DNA of 34,371 nucleotides from Flavobacteriaceae bacterium (GCA_947451475.1 CANFZC010000025.1:1-34371), one strand, 5' to 3'. Counted from the stretch's first letter, positions 7,617 through 17,255 are shown. The notes: generated by a model from the letters alone, not told the origin. Made by a program: numbers and translations.

Positions 7617-8501
7617 TTAATATAAATAAATTCCGCCACCGAGCGATATAAAATTATAATTTTGAGAGGCAATTCTTAAATGCTCAAATCCCAATGAAAT
7701 AAAACACTGTTTCACATGATACCTGCCTTGGATATCATATAAATTAATTGGTTTACTGTTAATAGCACTCCATTTTGCTGCAGCGGATAGACTGATATTG
7801 TTACTGAAAAACAATTCGGTATTTACGCCAATTGAAATCCCCGCTTTTTTCACTTCATTACCTACATAAGAAGCACCAATTGTCCAACCAAGGTTGATGT
7901 TTTCAAAACGCAGGCGGTCATATCCTAAATTGAAGAAGAATAAAGATAGTCGGTCTGTTTCATTAGTCAATTTATTTTTTTCATATAATTGATGAAACTC
8001 TGTTTGGGCATAAAAAAAATGGAATGGGCGAATCTTAACTTTTAGATGATTACCATAAAAGACATTGCTACTGAATAGAACATGGTTTTCCAAATCAATC
8101 CTAAAGTCTTTTTTTAAAGTATCGGCATCACAAGCTTTATAGTTTTCATAATTGCCAGATTCTTTATTGTAAAATGGATAATCAGTTAAATTGCTATATA
8201 GGTGGTCTTCGTTATTGTAATCTCCAATAAGACCATATTTGAATATGCCAAAGGCAATATTTAGCCAAATATTATTTTCCTCATCGTCATTATGCTGATG
8301 TAAATGGTTTGAATTATTTTTATTGGTGTCCTGACTATGAGAACTTGAGTTATCATTCAGTTCTTTTTTTGATTTGTCTATTTTTGATTGGGCAAATGAA
8401 ATGCAACTGATCGTAAGGAAAAAAAGGTGGATAAAGTTTTTTATCCAATATCGTTTAAAGTTTTTCTTCAAAAATAGAACCACAACAAAAGGTAAGGCCA
8501 T
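7617..8501 (-). CDS. Putative outer membrane beta-barrel protein in the feo operon, His-rich N-terminus
   Basis: A 294-residue exported protein with no family I recognise. The signal peptide is long (about 1-37, cleavage near SFA-Q). The mature N-terminus is low-complexity, with His at 55, 66, 68 and 70 followed by an acidic patch (72-75), which looks like a metal-binding tail. The rest (about 77-294) alternates hydrophobic and polar residues and ends in an aromatic (SLGGGIYLY), typical of outer membrane barrels. Its ATG overlaps the feoB stop by one base (TAATG), so translation is probably coupled and the start is secure. Position suggests a role in iron crossing or sensing at the outer membrane; this is inference. 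Confidence 0.7.
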   Translation of the reverse strand: MALPFVVVLFLKKNFKRYWIKNFIHLFFLTISCISFAQSKIDKSKKELNDNSSSHSQDTNKNNSNHLHQHNDDEENNIWLNIAFGIFKYGLIGDYNNEDHLYSNLTDYPFYNKESGNYENYKACDADTLKKDFRIDLENHVLFSSNVFYGNHLKVKIRPFHFFYAQTEFHQLYEKNKLTNETDRLSLFFFNLGYDRLRFENINLGWTIGASYVGNEVKKAGISIGVNTELFFSNNISLSAAAKWSAINSKPINLYDIQGRYHVKQCFISLGFEHLRIASQNYNFISLGGGIYLY

Positions 8502-10609
8502 TATTTTAAGACTTGAAATGCTACTAATGCTGCTAGATAAGCAAAGCTACTCATAAAAAACAATTGAATCATTGGCCATTTCCATGAGTTGGTTTCTTTT
8601 TTAACAATCGCTAAAGTACTAATGCATTGCATTGCAAAAGCATAAAAGAGCAAGAGAGAAATACCAGTAGCAAAATTGAAGACCTTGCCTCCAGTATCTT
8701 CATACACTTCTCCTTCCATTCTTTTTTTTATAGTAGTTTCTTCATTGTTATGGCTGCCTACGCTGTATATGGTGGCCAACGTACCTACAAAAACCTCACG
8801 AGCTGCAAATGAACTTACAACGGCAATGCCGATTTTCCAATCATATCCTAACGGTTTAATAACGGGTTCAATAGATTTGCCAATTATTCCAATATAAGAG
8901 TGCTCTAATTTGTATGAACTGATTTGGTCATCAAGATATTGAGAGTTAAAAGGTTTGTCTTCTTTAATAGATTTTTGTACAATAATCTCTTTGGCATTAG
9001 AAAAATCTTTTCCAGGGCCGTGAGAACCTAAAAACCACAGTATAATTGAAAGTGCTAAGATTATTTTTCCAGCACCTGCGACAAATGATTTGGTTTTTTC
9101 TAATACATTTATACCAACATTTTTAAATAGAGGCAATTTATAATTAGGCATTTCAACCACAAAATAAGACTTAGTCTTTAGTTTTAAAATTTTATTCAAT
9201 ATGTAAGCAGAAAATATTGCCATACCGAAACCTAAAAGGTACAATGTCATTAAAGTTGCTCCTTGTAAACTAAAAAGGCCAAATAATCTTTTTTCAGGTA
9301 TAATCAGTGAGATCAGAATGGCGTATACAGGTAATCTAGCCGAACAGGTTATAAAAGGAGTTACCAAAATTGTAATCAATCGTTCTTTCCAATTTTCAAT
9401 ATTTCGAGCACTCATAATAGCCGGAATTGCACAGGCGGTTCCCGATATTAAAGGGACTATACTTTTTCCTGATAAGCCGTATCGGCGCATGATTTTATCC
9501 ATTAAAAAAACAACCCTACTCATATAACCACTTTCTTCTAGTACGGAGATAAACAAGAAAAGAAAAGCGATTTGAGGGATAAATATCACAATACCGCCAA
9601 TTCCTGGGATAATCCCTTCACTAAGCAAATCTGTAAATTCTCCCGAAGCTAAGTGGTTTTTAGTGTAGTTAGCCAAATTAGCAAAAGTTTTGTCAATGAA
9701 TTCCATTGGAACACTTGACCAATCAAAAATAGATTGAAAAATAACAAATAAAATCCCGAGAAAAATGACATAACCAAAAATTTTATGCGTTAGCACCTTA
9801 TCTAATTTGGATCGCAAATCAGAAGCATTAGCACTGTCTATTTTTTGACCAATTTTTAATGACTCATTAATAAATTGATATCTTTTTATTGTTTCTTTTT
9901 GTTGTAATCGTTTTAGATCAGAATGTGATTTAGTCATGGAACTTTCTATTCCCTTGCGTTCCAAATTCATAAAATTAACATCCTGAGTGATGACCAGCCA
10001 AAGTTTATAAAGTAATTGATTTGGGAATGCTGTTCTTAGTTTGTCAAAATAAACTGTATCGATAACTGACGCATTCAAACAAGGCTCAGTTGATAAAGAC
10101 TTATAGTCTATAATTTGATTTTTAAGGTCATCAATGCCTATGCCTTTGCGAGTACTTACTAATACAATTTTAGTTCTTAATTGTTCTTCTAAATAAGGAA
10201 TATTAAGTGTAATACCCTTTGCTTTCATTCGGTCAGTCATATTGATTACCAAAATAGTGGGTATTTCCAAATCTTTTATTTGGGTAAATAGCAGTAGATT
10301 ACGTTTTAAATTTTCCACATCAGCGATAACTACAGCCACATCAGGATAGAGTTTGTCATTTTTATTTAACAATAGTTCAATAACTACATTCTCATCAATC
10401 GAACTGGCATTCAGACTGTAAGTTCCTGGCAAATCAAGAATATTAGCTTTGATATTACTGGTAAGTTTTGAGAAACCTAATTTTTTTTCAACAGTAATTC
10501 CGGGGTAATTACCCACTTGTTGTTTTAATCCTGTAAGTTGATTGAATACGGAGGTCTTTCCAACGTTTGGATTTCCAATTAAAGCTACAGTTATGTTTTG
10601 GATGCTCAT
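8501..10609 (-). CDS. feoB: Ferrous iron transport protein B
   Basis: Inner-membrane GTPase permease for Fe2+. The N-terminal G domain has G1 GNPNVGKTS (12-20), G3 DLPG (59-62) and G4 NMTD (123-126). The C-terminal two-thirds hold the Gate domains: GSGKS-like nucleotide motifs are absent there, and the family segments around SGTACAIPAIMSARN and FAAREVFVGTLATIYS are present. The 702-residue length is normal for Bacteroidota FeoB without a FeoA fusion. It overlaps feoA by four bases (ATGA) and the next gene by one, so the operon is feoA-feoB-outer membrane protein-small Cys peptide. Confidence 0.97.
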   Translation of the reverse strand: MSIQNITVALIGNPNVGKTSVFNQLTGLKQQVGNYPGITVEKKLGFSKLTSNIKANILDLPGTYSLNASSIDENVVIELLLNKNDKLYPDVAVVIADVENLKRNLLLFTQIKDLEIPTILVINMTDRMKAKGITLNIPYLEEQLRTKIVLVSTRKGIGIDDLKNQIIDYKSLSTEPCLNASVIDTVYFDKLRTAFPNQLLYKLWLVITQDVNFMNLERKGIESSMTKSHSDLKRLQQKETIKRYQFINESLKIGQKIDSANASDLRSKLDKVLTHKIFGYVIFLGILFVIFQSIFDWSSVPMEFIDKTFANLANYTKNHLASGEFTDLLSEGIIPGIGGIVIFIPQIAFLFLFISVLEESGYMSRVVFLMDKIMRRYGLSGKSIVPLISGTACAIPAIMSARNIENWKERLITILVTPFITCSARLPVYAILISLIIPEKRLFGLFSLQGATLMTLYLLGFGMAIFSAYILNKILKLKTKSYFVVEMPNYKLPLFKNVGINVLEKTKSFVAGAGKIILALSIILWFLGSHGPGKDFSNAKEIIVQKSIKEDKPFNSQYLDDQISSYKLEHSYIGIIGKSIEPVIKPLGYDWKIGIAVVSSFAAREVFVGTLATIYSVGSHNNEETTIKKRMEGEVYEDTGGKVFNFATGISLLLFYAFAMQCISTLAIVKKETNSWKWPMIQLFFMSSFAYLAALVAFQVLK

Positions 10610-10851
10610 TTGGCCTCTTTCTCGTGTAGTTCAACTTCAATTTCACGAGCAGTTTCTTTTCGAATAGCCAAATGTGAACCATTATTTACATTTAAATAAA
10701 TAGGGTCACCAAGCGGTGCAATCTGAATAATTTCCAAATCATTATCAGGTAGGCATCCCATCTCTAGAAGTTTTAGAGGAATTTTATCCAAATCAACATA
10801 AGTGATAGTAGCTTTATCTCCAATTTGTAATAAATCAACAGTAGTTCTCAA
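10606..10851 (-). CDS. feoA: Ferrous iron transport protein A
   Basis: An 81-residue cytoplasmic SH3-fold protein that supports FeoB. Family hallmarks are the LLEMGCLPDNDLEII segment, the PLGDPIYLNV strand and the C-terminal LAIRKETAREIEV. It is the first gene of the feo operon. A -7 box lies 26 bases upstream. No Fur- or DtxR-like palindrome could be recognised with confidence in the 85-base gap upstream. Confidence 0.95.
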   Translation of the reverse strand: MRTTVDLLQIGDKATITYVDLDKIPLKLLEMGCLPDNDLEIIQIAPLGDPIYLNVNNGSHLAIRKETAREIEVELHEKEAK

Positions 10852-10877
10852 TGCTTATTTAGATTGAATTAAGATTA

Positions 10878-10885
10878 CAAAAGTA
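10878..10885 (-). promoter_or_regulatory. -7 box of the feo operon
   Basis: TACTTTTG on the minus strand, 26 bases before the feoA ATG. The nearest TTG (10911-10913) is 25 bases upstream, slightly long. Confidence 0.55.
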
Positions 10886-10936
10886 GGTATAAAAAAAGAA
10901 TATTAAATGACAATTATCAGTTTGTTCTAAACAACA

Positions 10937-11611
10937 CTATATTTTATCATTAGCACAAAGCCAATTAATATCTTCTATCAAACGTTTTATTTCTTCTTTA
11001 TTGGTTCCGTCATAAAATCCTCGAACGCGTTTATGGGTATCGACTAAAACAAAATTTTCAGTATGAACCATATCGAAGAGTTCCTCAGGTTTTCCTAATT
11101 TTACTGCCAAATAAGATTTTCTAGCTAAACTGTAAATTTCTTTTTTGTCACCAGTTACTAAATTCCATTTAGTATCATTTACACCTTTGGTAATGGCATA
11201 TTTTTTCAATACAGGTACACTATCCGTTTCAGGCGTTACGGTGTGGGAAAGTAATAAGACCTTAGGATTGTTTAAAAATGCTTTTTGTAACTCTTCCATA
11301 TTAGAAGTCATTTTAGGACAAATAGATCCACAAGTTGTAAAGAAAAAATCTGCAACATATATTTTACCTTCATAGTCTTTTTGGGTTATCCTTTTTCCGT
11401 TTTGATTGATAAAAGAAAAGTTTCCTATAGTGTGATATTTACTCAAGTATTGAACAGTACTATCAACCAATTCTGGATTTACATCAACGGGATTATATAT
11501 CGGTAATGTTCTTGAAGGTTTCAAAACGTTGTAGAACAAGGAAATAGTAATAATAGAGAATACAATAAAAGTCCCTATGAAAATCTTGTATTTCTTAATA
11601 AGAGTCAGCAT
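10937..11611 (-). CDS. SCO1/SenC-family copper-binding thioredoxin-fold protein
   Basis: A 224-residue membrane-anchored protein facing the periplasm. One N-terminal anchor helix (about 8-28) precedes a thioredoxin fold with the copper site CGSIC (C94 and C98) and the distal His H183. These are the three Cu ligands of Sco proteins. Sco delivers copper to the CuA site of cytochrome oxidase or handles thiols there. No oxidase gene is next to it. I use the ATG at 11611 because a -7 box lies at 11623-11630; the open frame reaches to 11656, but a start there would be upstream of the promoter. Confidence 0.92.
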   Translation of the reverse strand: MLTLIKKYKIFIGTFIVFSIITISLFYNVLKPSRTLPIYNPVDVNPELVDSTVQYLSKYHTIGNFSFINQNGKRITQKDYEGKIYVADFFFTTCGSICPKMTSNMEELQKAFLNNPKVLLLSHTVTPETDSVPVLKKYAITKGVNDTKWNLVTGDKKEIYSLARKSYLAVKLGKPEELFDMVHTENFVLVDTHKRVRGFYDGTNKEEIKRLIEDINWLCANDKI

Positions 11612-11622
11612 TCTTTTTTTTG

Positions 11623-11630
11623 CAAAAATA
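11623..11630 (-). promoter_or_regulatory. -7 box of the Sco gene; decides the start
   Basis: TATTTTTG on the minus strand ends 11 bases before the ATG at 11611, leaving a very short leader. It lies within the longer open frame and argues against the upstream start. Confidence 0.55.
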
Positions 11631-11715
11631 CAAAAGCAATTGGTAGGTTGTAACATTTAGAAATGAATCAAGACATATATTTATGTTAAAAAAGAGATTC
11701 TTTCAACAGAATCGA

Positions 11716-11723
11716 TAAATTTG
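11716..11723 (+). promoter_or_regulatory. -7 box of the M13 peptidase gene; decides the start
   Basis: TAAATTTG overlaps the TTG codon at 11721 that would open the longest frame, so translation should begin at the ATG at 11751, 27 bases downstream. Confidence 0.6.
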
Positions 11724-11750
11724 TGCAGACTAACAAAAACTAATCTAATT

Positions 11751-13805
11751 ATGAAGATAAATATTATCTCAAAAACACTATTGACAGCTGTGGTATTGTC
11801 AGGACTTACTCAAGTCAATGCACAACAAAAATCACCTGGAATTAATACCTCCTTGATGGATAAAACAGTAAGTCCAAAGGATGATTTTTTCAAATTTGTG
11901 AATGGAACTTGGTTAAAAAACACCGAGATTCCCGCAGATAAAACCCGTTGGGGGAGTTTTGACGAATTACGTCAAAACACAGATAAGGATGCCTTGGCTA
12001 TTTTAAAAGACGCTGCTAAAAACCCTAAATACCTTTCTACTACAGACCAAGGTAAAGCCATAAACATGTACAAATCAGCAATGGATACAGTTGCTAGAAA
12101 CAAACAAGGAATTACACCTTTGAAACCCTATTTGGCTAAAATTAATGCGGTTAAAAACATCAAAGATCTTCAGAAATTAATGATGGAAGAAGAAGCTATA
12201 GGGGGGGGTGTTGGTTTTTTTGGCGTTGGAATTGGAGCTGATGAAAAAGACAGTAATAGAAATGTAGTAAGTCTTGGTCCTGGAAGTTTAGGATTGCCCG
12301 ATCGAGATTATTATGTTTCTGACGATAAAGATTCAAAAGAAAAACGTGATAAATATGTGCTTCATGTTGCTAAAATGCTACAGTTTTTAGGTGAAAAACC
12401 TGAACAAGCTAAAACAGATGCAGATAAAATTTTGGCCTTAGAAATTCAAATGTCACAGCCTAGACTAGACAGAGTGGAAAGAAGAGATGCGCGTAAACAA
12501 TATAATCCAACCGCTATTGGAGATTTACAGAAAATGTTGCCTATTGTGGATTGGAACACTTATTTGAAGGGTGTTGGTTTTACAAAATTAGATACCATTA
12601 TTGTATCTCAACCTAGATATATGAAAGCATTGCAAAATATTTTTGCTGAAAACAAAGTAGAAGATTGGAAAGCTTATATGAGATGGATGTTGTTAAGAGG
12701 TTCAGCTAGTCAATTATCTACTGATATTGAAACTGCAAACTTTGATTTTTATGGAAAGTCATTGACAGGTGCTTTAAAACAGAGACCTCGCCATGAAAAA
12801 GCATTACAAGTTGTTAACGGAACTGTTGGAGAGGCATTGGGGAAATTATATGTAGAAAAAATGTTTCCAGCGGAAGCTAAAGAAAAAGCTGCTAAAATGA
12901 TTCAAAATATCATACGAGCATACAAAAAGAGAATCAATAATTTAACTTGGATGTCTTCTGAGACCAAAACAAAAGCGATTGAAAAGTTAGATAAATTGAC
13001 CATCAAAATTGGTTATCCTGACAAATGGGAAGACTATTCTACTTTAGTTATTAAAAGCCCAGGAGAAGGAGGGACTTATTTTGACAACGTTAAAAATGTT
13101 TCTTTATGGAATTGGAAAAAAGATTTGGCGAAATTAGGAAAACCTGTTGATAAAACAGAATGGGGTATGTCGCCACAAACTGTAAATGCTTATTACAATC
13201 CTTCTTACAATGAAATTGTATTTCCCGCTGCAATTTTACAGCCGCCTTTCTATGATTACAGAGCAGATGAAGCTATTAATTATGGCGGAATTGGTGCCGT
13301 TATAGGGCATGAAATTTCACATGGATTTGATGATGAAGGGTCTCGATATAATTCAGATGGTAATTTAGTTGACTGGTGGACTGAAAGTGATTTGACGCAA
13401 TTCACTTCATTAGGTACTGCTTTGGCCGATCAATATTCAGCATTAGAACCTTTGCCAGGTACTCATGTTGATGGAAAGTTTACTTTGGGAGAGAACATAG
13501 GAGATCTAGGCGGCATCAATGCTGCTTATGATGGATTACAATTATATTTAAAAGAAAATGGAAACCCAGGATTAATAGACAATTACACTCCTGAACAACG
13601 GTTATTTATTTCTTGGGCTACAATTTGGAGAGGTAAAATTCGTGATGAAGCGTTGAAAAATCAAGTAAAAACAGATCCTCATTCGCCAGCACAATACAGG
13701 GCTTATGTACCTTTATTAAACTTAGATACATTCCAACAAGCATTTGGAATAAAGCCAGGTGATGGTATGTATTTGGCTCCAGATAAGCAAGTAAAAATTT
13801 GGTAA
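11751..13805 (+). CDS. M13 family (neprilysin/PepO-like) zinc metallopeptidase, exported
   Basis: A 684-residue secreted or periplasmic endopeptidase. The signal peptide covers residues 1-25 (cleavage near NAQ-Q). The M13 N-terminal domain follows, beginning with SLMDKTVSPKDDFFKFVNGT. The catalytic domain has the zinc motif HEISH (H520, E521, H524), the third ligand E581 in ENIGDLGG, and the upstream family segment NAYYNPSYNEIVFPAAIL. The C-terminus ends in KIW, close to the usual CxxW-type end but without the cysteine, as in many bacterial members. It likely degrades peptides in the envelope. It is transcribed alone, with a -7 box and a strong terminator. Confidence 0.96.
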   Translation: MKINIISKTLLTAVVLSGLTQVNAQQKSPGINTSLMDKTVSPKDDFFKFVNGTWLKNTEIPADKTRWGSFDELRQNTDKDALAILKDAAKNPKYLSTTDQGKAINMYKSAMDTVARNKQGITPLKPYLAKINAVKNIKDLQKLMMEEEAIGGGVGFFGVGIGADEKDSNRNVVSLGPGSLGLPDRDYYVSDDKDSKEKRDKYVLHVAKMLQFLGEKPEQAKTDADKILALEIQMSQPRLDRVERRDARKQYNPTAIGDLQKMLPIVDWNTYLKGVGFTKLDTIIVSQPRYMKALQNIFAENKVEDWKAYMRWMLLRGSASQLSTDIETANFDFYGKSLTGALKQRPRHEKALQVVNGTVGEALGKLYVEKMFPAEAKEKAAKMIQNIIRAYKKRINNLTWMSSETKTKAIEKLDKLTIKIGYPDKWEDYSTLVIKSPGEGGTYFDNVKNVSLWNWKKDLAKLGKPVDKTEWGMSPQTVNAYYNPSYNEIVFPAAILQPPFYDYRADEAINYGGIGAVIGHEISHGFDDEGSRYNSDGNLVDWWTESDLTQFTSLGTALADQYSALEPLPGTHVDGKFTLGENIGDLGGINAAYDGLQLYLKENGNPGLIDNYTPEQRLFISWATIWRGKIRDEALKNQVKTDPHSPAQYRAYVPLLNLDTFQQAFGIKPGDGMYLAPDKQVKIW

Positions 13806-13820
13806 GAAACTATTAAATAA

Positions 13821-13850
13821 AAAACCTCAAGTTATGCTTGAGGTTTTTTT
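13821..13850. terminator. Bidirectional terminator overlapping the end of a gene
   Basis: AACCTCAAG (13823-13831) and CTTGAGGTT (13837-13845) form a perfect stem around TTATG, followed by T13846-13850. It ends the M13 gene. The loop contains the stop codon of the convergent gene on the other strand (13832-13834). Confidence 0.9.
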
Positions 13851-14077
13851 ATGCTTTTAAGTAAGCCCAATATACTTACAAGAGTCCAAGTTCCTTCTAA
13901 GATAATAAACGGCCAAAACTGAATAAGTATAGATGCAATACAAGCGATAATACCTCCTAGTATATTGAGAATGAAAAATAGCGGTCCGTCTTTTTTAGTT
14001 AAAGTAAAAATATTTAAAAAGTAGGCAATTAGAATCAACCCAACACCAATAGTTCCAACTATATCATTTGGATTCAT
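13832..14077 (-). CDS. Small membrane protein, CBU_0592-like family
   Basis: An 81-residue protein with three predicted membrane helices (about 5-25, 31-52, 54-72) and a short basic tail. The pattern DIVGTIGVGLILIAYFLN followed by a long hydrophobic block matches the CBU_0592-like family, whose function is unknown. It overlaps the upstream SDR-like gene by four bases and is the last gene of a four-gene operon. Its last codons lie in the right half of the hairpin that terminates the facing gene. Confidence 0.75.
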   Translation of the reverse strand: MNPNDIVGTIGVGLILIAYFLNIFTLTKKDGPLFFILNILGGIIACIASILIQFWPFIILEGTWTLVSILGLLKSIKKPQA

Positions 14078-14877
14078 AATGTGGTGTTTTGAAAAATATA
14101 ACTAAGTCGTTTTTCAACTTTAGTAGACATAATTGTTTTTCCGACAGATGCATTTTTATAGTTAAATTCTGGAATTGGTAATTGCAGTTCTATTGCTTTG
14201 TTTGTATAGTAGTCTAGCCTCAAAGGATGGTAAGGAGCAACAGCATTATAGGTTTCTCCAAATAAATCATTGTTTATAATTGCTTCTATTATGCCAATAC
14301 AATCCTTTAGATGGATTAGATTAATAGGAGCATATGGATTTTCAAGTTCTTTTCTGCCTGCTAAGAAACGAATTGGGTGTCGATCATTTCCTATCAATCC
14401 TCCAAATCGAATCACAGTTGTCTTAAAATTTTTGTTTTCATTCAATATATTTTCTATTAATAGTAATTGCTTTCCACTTTCAGTCAAAGGAATTGGTTTT
14501 GTGTTTTCTGTGACGGTGGAATTGTCATCAGCATAAACAGAAGTAGAACTCACAAAAATTAATTTTTGCACTTGAGCTTCTTCAATATATGGAATTAAAA
14601 ATTTTATCTTCTCTACAAAGTTTTCTTTAGTATTGCTTCTTAATTGTGGAGGAATATCAATAATTAGTATATCGGCATTTTGCAGAAATAATGAAATTTC
14701 TCCCTCAATTGCAGATTCCAATATTTTAATTTTAAAGGGATTTATTCCAGTTTTTTTTAAAACTTGGATTTTCTCTGGAGAAGTTGTTGATCCTTTTACT
14801 GAATTACCCTCTTCAACTAACGATTTAGCTAAAGGGAAACCTAGCCAGCCACAACCTAAAATGCAGATTTGTTTCAT
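14074..14877 (-). CDS. NAD(P)-dependent SDR/epimerase-like protein (YeeZ type)
   Basis: A 267-residue Rossmann-fold protein. The nucleotide motif is GCGWLG (8-13), the variant glycine loop typical of the YeeZ group. A conserved SSTSVY stretch follows about residues 109-114. The tyrosine-x3-lysine pair of classical epimerases is not obvious after it (the region reads TESGKQLLLIE), so catalytic activity of the usual kind is uncertain. Substrate unknown. Coupled by four-base ATGA overlaps to the M28 peptidase gene upstream and the small membrane protein gene downstream. Confidence 0.8.
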   Translation of the reverse strand: MKQICILGCGWLGFPLAKSLVEEGNSVKGSTTSPEKIQVLKKTGINPFKIKILESAIEGEISLFLQNADILIIDIPPQLRSNTKENFVEKIKFLIPYIEEAQVQKLIFVSSTSVYADDNSTVTENTKPIPLTESGKQLLLIENILNENKNFKTTVIRFGGLIGNDRHPIRFLAGRKELENPYAPINLIHLKDCIGIIEAIINNDLFGETYNAVAPYHPLRLDYYTNKAIELQLPIPEFNYKNASVGKTIMSTKVEKRLSYIFQNTTL

Positions 14878-17255
14878 TGTTTGATAGTATCAATAGGTAA
14901 TTTAGTACGGTCTTTTGTTTCCCATTTTCTTGAGAAATTTAGTTTTTTTACGACATTAATTGGAGAGCTTATAATTTTTTCTCTAACAATTACAGCATCA
15001 TTTAAAACAAATGGTGTAGGGACCATCCATGATTTCCTTTTTATTACGTTAAGTTTACGGTTGCTCAGTAAATCAAACGAACTCTCCAATAATTCTAAAT
15101 CAAGTTTTTCCTTAGAATTAATCGAAAATTGTAATTCTAGTGGTACATTGTCTACAACATAATATGTTATTATTTTACTGTTAGATTTTGAGGAAATATT
15201 TTTTTTAAAATTGATAGAAGTTATGCCATTTGCTTTCAAATTATTGATCCTGACACCATTGTTACAAAAAACATCGTATCGATTTACAATCCTATTTGAA
15301 CTGATTTTAATACGATATAAATGTTGGTTTCCTTTTATAGTATCACGTAAAAATTCAATTGTAGGTTTTGATAGACCTATTAAAGGAGCATTTGCCATGT
15401 AGGTAAACTTAGAATCATATTTACTGTAAAGTAAATTTTTGTTGAGTGAAGTTGCTGGAATTGGTTTCTCTCCTAAATAATGTTTTGTCCAAACATCAAT
15501 ATTCAGATCATAGGTTGACCAATAAGCTTTATTATCATTTAAGAAGTAAACTAAGCTATTAGGTTTTGATTTAGTTGTAGAGTATTCAGAATTAAGATGA
15601 GCTTTTACAAAGTATCCAGAACTTATAAAAAATAATATTAGTGCCCAAATCCTTTTATTTGAAATAGTTCCTAAAACAGGTAGTAATAAAGTAAATACCA
15701 AAACAATCATAAGGGATATTCCATATAAAATCTTTAAGCCTAAACCAATTGGAAAAGTTATTAAAAATGGCACAATTATAATTATTGTTGGAATAGACAG
15801 TAATGAATTCAAAAGCCAATTTGATTTCTGGGTCAATACATATAGGCCAAGCATTAATATGCTTGCTACAACAGGGATGATTAAAAATCCGGCACCTGGA
15901 AGTTTTAAAGCAATTCCTATGTTGATGATTAACCAAATAAATAAGGGAGCTACCATTTGGTTCATTTCATTATGGCGCTTATTTGTTTGACTATAGAATG
16001 TAAAACAAATGCAAAGGCTCAAACTTAAAAAAGCATATATGTAATCATGACCATTATAAGTAAAGCCATGAAGAATATCTTGGTATTGCGGATAAAAAAC
16101 AAGTAATAATTTCCATATAATATAAGTGATAAGGCCTGATGTAAGGAGTGAACCAAGTAGGGGGATAAATCCTTTTAATATTTCATCAAATCGCATTGCT
16201 CTTTTACCTAATCCAATAAAAACAAAAAGTAAAAATAACCCGATTGCAAGTATCAATAAGGGAAGAATCCACTCAAATGGATAGCTTACAAAGCAAAAAG
16301 GGACATTAAAATAAACTTTATCAGAAGGGGTATTCAACTGTGATAAATCTGCATTTGAAAAATAGTTTAATAAGGGGAATAAGTAAGTTCCTTGATGTGC
16401 AAGAGTGTTTTTGTTTAAGTTGGCATAACAGTCTTTAACTGTGTGATAATTATAATGATTATCGATAAAAGCAAAGTTAAAACCTTGAATATTTCCTTCA
16501 GTTCTAAAAACTGTTAAATCGGTGTCGTTGGGCAACATTTTATAAATGCTATACATCAAAGAATTAGACACAGGATAGGTAACTTTAGCGTTGTAAAAAG
16601 CATTTACCATTTTGGCATTACCTTGGTTTGTTTCCATCAACATATAACTAGGTCCCGCGCTGCCTCGTGCTTCAAAATTGAGCACTAAACCTACTTTTTT
16701 TGCCCACGGATGTTTTTTTACAAACAATGCTGCACCATTAAGACCTACTTCTTCAGCGTCAGTAAAAAGTATAATCACATCGTTTTTATGCTGTGTTTTG
16801 TTATGTAAAAAGGCACGAATACTTTCAATTATAGTTGCCACCCCGCTTGCATCATCACTTGCTCCTTTAGAAAAGGAATGGGGAGCACTGTCATAATGGG
16901 ATAATAGCAATAGAGCATTTCCATGTCCAGAACCTTTAATTCTTGCTAAAATATTTTTAGATTTAACCAAAGTTCCCATCTCAGTCATTGTAAAGCCTTC
17001 TTGAATGGAAGTCTCTAATCCTAAATCATGTAGTACTGTTTGTAGATAAACGGCAACTGTTTCATGATTTTTAGAGCCTACATAGTGAGGCGCCAAGCTG
17101 ATGGATTTTACCGTTACTAATGCTCTTTGGGTTGAAAATTCAGATAGTGGGGCTTCAGTTTCGTCAATGTTTTGAGGCATTATAAAATAGAAAACACCTA
17201 AAATCGCTATTAGGACAATCAAAAGAGCATAGATAGAAGGATTGTTTTTTCTCAT
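14874..17255 (-). CDS. Membrane-bound M28 family zinc peptidase
   Basis: A 793-residue protein. An N-terminal membrane helix (about 9-27) precedes an M28 aminopeptidase-like domain (about 40-305) with all expected residues: H120 (SHYD), bridging D134 (SDDASG), base and ligand E168-E169 (DAEE), E195 and H270. Then come eight or nine membrane helices (about 320-570) and a C-terminal beta-rich domain (about 580-793). The layout resembles the eukaryotic ER metallopeptidase ERMP1. The peptidase domain should face the periplasm. The substrate is unknown. It is second in an operon, 10 bases after the zinc-ribbon gene, and overlaps the SDR-like gene by four bases. Confidence 0.88.
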   Translation of the reverse strand: MRKNNPSIYALLIVLIAILGVFYFIMPQNIDETEAPLSEFSTQRALVTVKSISLAPHYVGSKNHETVAVYLQTVLHDLGLETSIQEGFTMTEMGTLVKSKNILARIKGSGHGNALLLLSHYDSAPHSFSKGASDDASGVATIIESIRAFLHNKTQHKNDVIILFTDAEEVGLNGAALFVKKHPWAKKVGLVLNFEARGSAGPSYMLMETNQGNAKMVNAFYNAKVTYPVSNSLMYSIYKMLPNDTDLTVFRTEGNIQGFNFAFIDNHYNYHTVKDCYANLNKNTLAHQGTYLFPLLNYFSNADLSQLNTPSDKVYFNVPFCFVSYPFEWILPLLILAIGLFLLFVFIGLGKRAMRFDEILKGFIPLLGSLLTSGLITYIIWKLLLVFYPQYQDILHGFTYNGHDYIYAFLSLSLCICFTFYSQTNKRHNEMNQMVAPLFIWLIINIGIALKLPGAGFLIIPVVASILMLGLYVLTQKSNWLLNSLLSIPTIIIIVPFLITFPIGLGLKILYGISLMIVLVFTLLLPVLGTISNKRIWALILFFISSGYFVKAHLNSEYSTTKSKPNSLVYFLNDNKAYWSTYDLNIDVWTKHYLGEKPIPATSLNKNLLYSKYDSKFTYMANAPLIGLSKPTIEFLRDTIKGNQHLYRIKISSNRIVNRYDVFCNNGVRINNLKANGITSINFKKNISSKSNSKIITYYVVDNVPLELQFSINSKEKLDLELLESSFDLLSNRKLNVIKRKSWMVPTPFVLNDAVIVREKIISSPINVVKKLNFSRKWETKDRTKLPIDTIKQ

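Noticed and set aside
14074..14877. Pseudogene call for the SDR-like protein because the Tyr-Lys pair is unclear
   Set aside because: The frame is full length, in an operon with coupled overlaps, and the YeeZ group commonly differs from classical epimerases.
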